24,494 nt of DNA, taken from NCBI GenBank assembly GCA_002351705.1, contig DEHC01000011.1, forward strand, positions 1-24,494, in the 5' to 3' direction. The notes under the pieces are model-generated. The model saw nothing but the letters and a program-made list of their open reading frames with translations, did not search any database and was not told the DNA's origin. This document shows positions 22,466 to 24,494 of the stretch, piece after piece (position 1 is the first letter of the stretch; each line of letters starts with the position of its first letter). The DNA comes from Gammaproteobacteria bacterium UBA2810 (lineage in GTDB: Bacteria; Pseudomonadota; Gammaproteobacteria; Enterobacterales; Succinivibrionaceae). The position numbers and the translations under genes are program-made.

Positions 22466-22494
22466 GCGCCGGGGCAGGTAATGCGCTCCGGCGC
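22466..22494 (-). terminator. Hairpin after lgt
   Basis: GCGCCGG and CCGGCGC form a 7-bp stem with a 15-nt loop, 17 bp past the lgt stop. In the lgt direction it is followed by CCCCTCATTTCC, not a true T tract, so intrinsic termination is doubtful. Confidence 0.35.
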
Positions 22495-22511
22495 GAAGGC
22501 GGTGCACGGCG

Positions 22512-23579
22512 TCAGCCGTTGAACCTGTCAGGATCAAGATCCTTGGGATCCTGGACAATCTTTCCGTCATGAATCATGCCGTCACCTGATACTGAAGGCC
22601 CGCTCTTTTTCGTATCGAGCTTTATGGTGTCAGGGGTTATGATGTCGCTCTCTGCATCGTCACTGCCAGCACTGCTGCCAGTGTCCCTGCCTGCGCCGGC
22701 GGCTTCAGTCTTTTCAGGCTCCATGCCGAAAGCGCGCAGATCCTCGGCGCTGAGGGGCGGGACCTTCTCGTCCTTCGCGATGATGATCATGACTATTCCG
22801 ACAATTACGAACGGGATGGAGAGAAGCATGCCCATCGAGGCCTGGAACGGCAGATTCACGAAGGAGGAGATAATTCCGTTTATTGCGTTGTCAAGAGAGG
22901 TCTGGGACTGCTTGAACACCTCGAGGATCATCCTTGCGGAGAATACCAGCGTAAGGAAGATGCCGAGCGGCCTGCCGGCCTTCTTGTGTTTGTTGAAGAG
23001 ATATCCTGCGAAGAGAAGAAGGAATACGAACAGGTACGCGGCAGCCTCATAAAGCTGGACGGGGTGGCAGGGAACGCTGTTGTACTCATGTGCCTGGCGG
23101 AAGATGACGCCGTAGTCGGAGCCGGTAGGAACTCCGACAATCTCGGAGTTCATGAAATTTCCGCAGCGGATGAACACCGCAGTGAGGGCAGTAGGTATGC
23201 ACAGCCTGTCCATCAGCCAGAGCACGTTGTTCCTCGGGTGCATGTAGATGAAGAAGGCAAAGGAGAGCAGGAGACCGATCGCGCCGCCGTGGCTCGCGAG
23301 GCCGCCTTTCCAGATCTTCAGGATTTCAATCGGCTGGGCGAGGAAGTACTGCGGCTCGTAGAAGAAAACGTGCCCGAGGCGGGCGCCTACTATTGTGCCT
23401 ACGAAGAGATAGATCAGCAGGGAGTCCAGCTCGCCTGAAGGATAGTTCTCGCGTTTGCAGATCCAGGTCATGATCCAGTAGCCGAGCAGAAAGCCGGCCA
23501 CGAAGAGAAGGCCGTACCAGTAGATAGACACCGGTCCGAGGCTGACGAGCACCCGATCCGGATTCCAGTCAAGAATCAT
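22512..23579 (-). CDS. lgt: Prolipoprotein diacylglyceryl transferase
   Basis: Lgt adds diacylglycerol from phosphatidylglycerol to the lipobox Cys of prolipoproteins in the inner membrane. The catalytic and binding residues known in E. coli (H103, R143, R239) are all present as His97 (GLASHGGAIG), Arg138 (FIRCGNFMNSEIVG signature) and Arg216 (FSARMILEVF). There are about seven membrane segments. The transferase ends near residue 276; a further ~80 residues form a soluble, acidic, Asp/Ser-rich tail (to DPDRFNG) not found in the 291-residue E. coli enzyme. A stretch of about 25 residues between the signature and the C-terminal helices of E. coli Lgt is shorter here. The ATG has AAGGAG 6 nt upstream. 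thyA, its neighbour in E. coli, is absent. Confidence 0.95.
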   Translation of the reverse strand: MILDWNPDRVLVSLGPVSIYWYGLLFVAGFLLGYWIMTWICKRENYPSGELDSLLIYLFVGTIVGARLGHVFFYEPQYFLAQPIEILKIWKGGLASHGGAIGLLLSFAFFIYMHPRNNVLWLMDRLCIPTALTAVFIRCGNFMNSEIVGVPTGSDYGVIFRQAHEYNSVPCHPVQLYEAAAYLFVFLLLFAGYLFNKHKKAGRPLGIFLTLVFSARMILEVFKQSQTSLDNAINGIISSFVNLPFQASMGMLLSIPFVIVGIVMIIIAKDEKVPPLSAEDLRAFGMEPEKTEAAGAGRDTGSSAGSDDAESDIITPDTIKLDTKKSGPSVSGDGMIHDGKIVQDPKDLDPDRFNG

Positions 23580-23616
23580 GTATGGCTCCTTTTTGCACTG
23601 GAGATTGAATAAGGGA

Positions 23617-23646
23617 ATTTTATCCTAATGCCGTTGAGTTTGTCTG
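23617..23646 (-). promoter_or_regulatory. Candidate lgt promoter
   Basis: On the minus strand TAAAAT (23617-23622) lies 18 bp after CAGACA (23641-23646), about 40 bp before the lgt start. The match is moderate. Confidence 0.4.
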
Positions 23647-23716
23647 TTTTGAACAAAGGCTGTCCTGAGGCATCCTGCCCGCCCATCACTGTACGGCAAT
23701 CGCTCCTTTGCACTTG

Positions 23717-23725
23717 TGGCATAAT
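23717..23725 (+). promoter_or_regulatory. Extended -10 promoter of the membrane protein gene
   Basis: TGGCATAAT fits the TGn-CATAAT extended -10 pattern, 30 bp before the ATG. No good -35 is present. Confidence 0.45.
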
Positions 23726-23755
23726 TGTGCGGTTCACTCTAAATGGATACAGGTA

Positions 23756-24307
23756 ATGAAGAGAATTGTCTGGGCCGCTTCGGTTTTTTTCATGCTTTTT
23801 CCCATGTGCGCCTCTGCTGTAACCATGGATGCTTTCCTGCAGGGGACCATGTTTGAGGGAGGGCTTGTCCTCTTTTTCGCCGGGCTGTCTCTTCTTCTTG
23901 TGCCAAGCGTAGTCAGCATAGGGATCTTTCTGATGCTTGTCGGGGACATTCTGGTATGCGGACGCCTTTTCTTCGCCTCAAATGTTACAGAATTCCTTTC
24001 CTCATTTCCCCATGTAGGCGGAGCGAATTCCGATCTTTCCCGGTTTTTTGACGGCATGCCGGAGCTCGGCCCGATCATAGAGAACCTGAGCGCAGCCGAT
24101 CTCAGGATGGACACCATGATCGCGATATCGGCGCTGATAGCAGGAGCATGCCTTATAAGGTACATCTTCAACTGGTTCATACAGTTCCTCATTACTCCCT
24201 CGTCAGGGAAGTCGAGACTTAAGTCTGACACCAGGCGCAGCCGCAGACAGCTTGCCTCATTCACCCGGAAATGGGGAATCGGGGAAGCGCAGGGCAGCTC
24301 TGTCTGA
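23756..24307 (+). CDS. Small membrane protein of unknown function
   Basis: I do not recognise this 183-residue protein. Residues 1-21 look like a signal peptide or signal anchor (KRIVWAASVFFMLFPMCASA, with cleavage possible after ASA). Hydrophobic segments follow at about 34-73 (GGLVLFFAGLSLLLVPSVVS, then GIFLMLVGDILVCGRLFF, probably a hairpin of two helices) and about 118-143. The C-terminal ~40 residues are strongly basic (KSRLKSDTRRSRRQL), suggesting a cytoplasmic, possibly nucleic-acid- or lipid-contacting tail. ATG at 23756 is preferred to the TTG at 23708 because the hydrophobic N-terminus starts there; GGA lies 8 nt upstream. It is a single-gene unit ending in a strong terminator. Confidence 0.6.
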   Translation: MKRIVWAASVFFMLFPMCASAVTMDAFLQGTMFEGGLVLFFAGLSLLLVPSVVSIGIFLMLVGDILVCGRLFFASNVTEFLSSFPHVGGANSDLSRFFDGMPELGPIIENLSAADLRMDTMIAISALIAGACLIRYIFNWFIQFLITPSSGKSRLKSDTRRSRRQLASFTRKWGIGEAQGSSV

Positions 24308-24346
24308 GAGTATTTTGAGAAACAGACAGCAAAGAAGGCAGACAGG

Positions 24347-24376
24347 AGGCGGTTCCGGCAGGGACCGCCTTTTTTT
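24347..24376 (+). terminator. Intrinsic terminator of the membrane protein gene
   Basis: AGGCGGTTCC (24347-24356) and GGGACCGCCT (24361-24370) form a 10-bp stem with one G·U pair and loop GGCA, followed by a T tract through 24376. Confidence 0.92.
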
Positions 24377-24430
24377 ATTTACGTTCAAACATTTGATCTG
24401 CAGGCTATTTTCTTAGCACAGCAGGAATCT

Positions 24431-24491
24431 TTAAGAAAATTTTAAAAAAACATTAAAAAACCCTTGCATTTCTCAGAAAAGGGCGTAGAAT
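24431..24491 (+). promoter_or_regulatory. Strong outward promoter with A/T-rich upstream element
   Basis: TTGCAT (24464-24469) and TAGAAT (24486-24491) are 16 bp apart. The 30 bp before the -35 consist mostly of A and T runs, like the UP element of rRNA and tRNA promoters. It drives something to the right of the window; a stable RNA operon is the likely target, but that is inference. Confidence 0.65.
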
Positions 24492-24494
24492 ACA

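Noticed and set aside
1..24494. Insertion sequences, prophage or defence island
   Set aside because: No transposase, integrase, terminal inverted repeats or phage genes were seen; almost all genes are housekeeping.

Overview
The window reads as a chromosomal housekeeping segment of a gammaproteobacterium. GppA, HslV/HslU, PyrE, LexA, FieF, YicC and LdhA all look like their Enterobacterales counterparts over their whole length, and a 76-nt tRNA-Thr(CGT) closely resembles E. coli thrW. The D-lactate dehydrogenase suggests a fermentative lifestyle. A member of the Aeromonadales/Succinivibrionaceae would fit, but that placement is inference. I see no insertion sequence, phage gene, integrase or CRISPR array.

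Layout. Bases 1-213 hold a perfect parS-like palindrome (51-68) and lead into gppA (+). Its 3' end overlaps a convergent glycerate kinase gene (-). rpoZ (+) is divergent from that kinase and convergent with gmk (-), which follows yicC (-). Then come pyrE (+, probably starting at a GTG), lexA (-) and fieF (+). The long fieF leader ends in a terminator-like hairpin just before the ribosome binding site. fieF is followed by hslV and hslU (+). A terminator/promoter overlap separates hslU from the tRNA-Thr gene.

On the minus strand, from 14141 down to 10681, lies a tightly packed unit. It holds the ATPase, permease and binding protein of a zinc/manganese-type ABC importer, followed 13 bp later by ldhA (TTG start). 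Divergent from it is a single 6.9-kb gene (14585-21496) for a 2303-residue SWI2/SNF2 ATPase. The rest of the window holds a PIN-like protein with a Pro-Glu repeat tail (-), lgt (-), an unrecognised small membrane protein (+), and at the right edge a strong outward-facing promoter with an A/T-rich upstream element.

The most unusual item is the giant SNF2 protein. Its first ~1180 residues contain six consecutive modules of about 200 residues, each ending in a [D/N/Y]P-x-L-hydrophobic-x3-RG motif. They look like serial copies of the SWIM module that normally occurs once in front of such helicases. Only the sixth keeps the CxCx7CxH zinc ligands. Other points worth checking are the chromosomal parS candidate, the fieF leader attenuator, ldhA in a metal-uptake operon, an inverted repeat in front of lexA, and a C·C mismatch in the tRNA acceptor stem.
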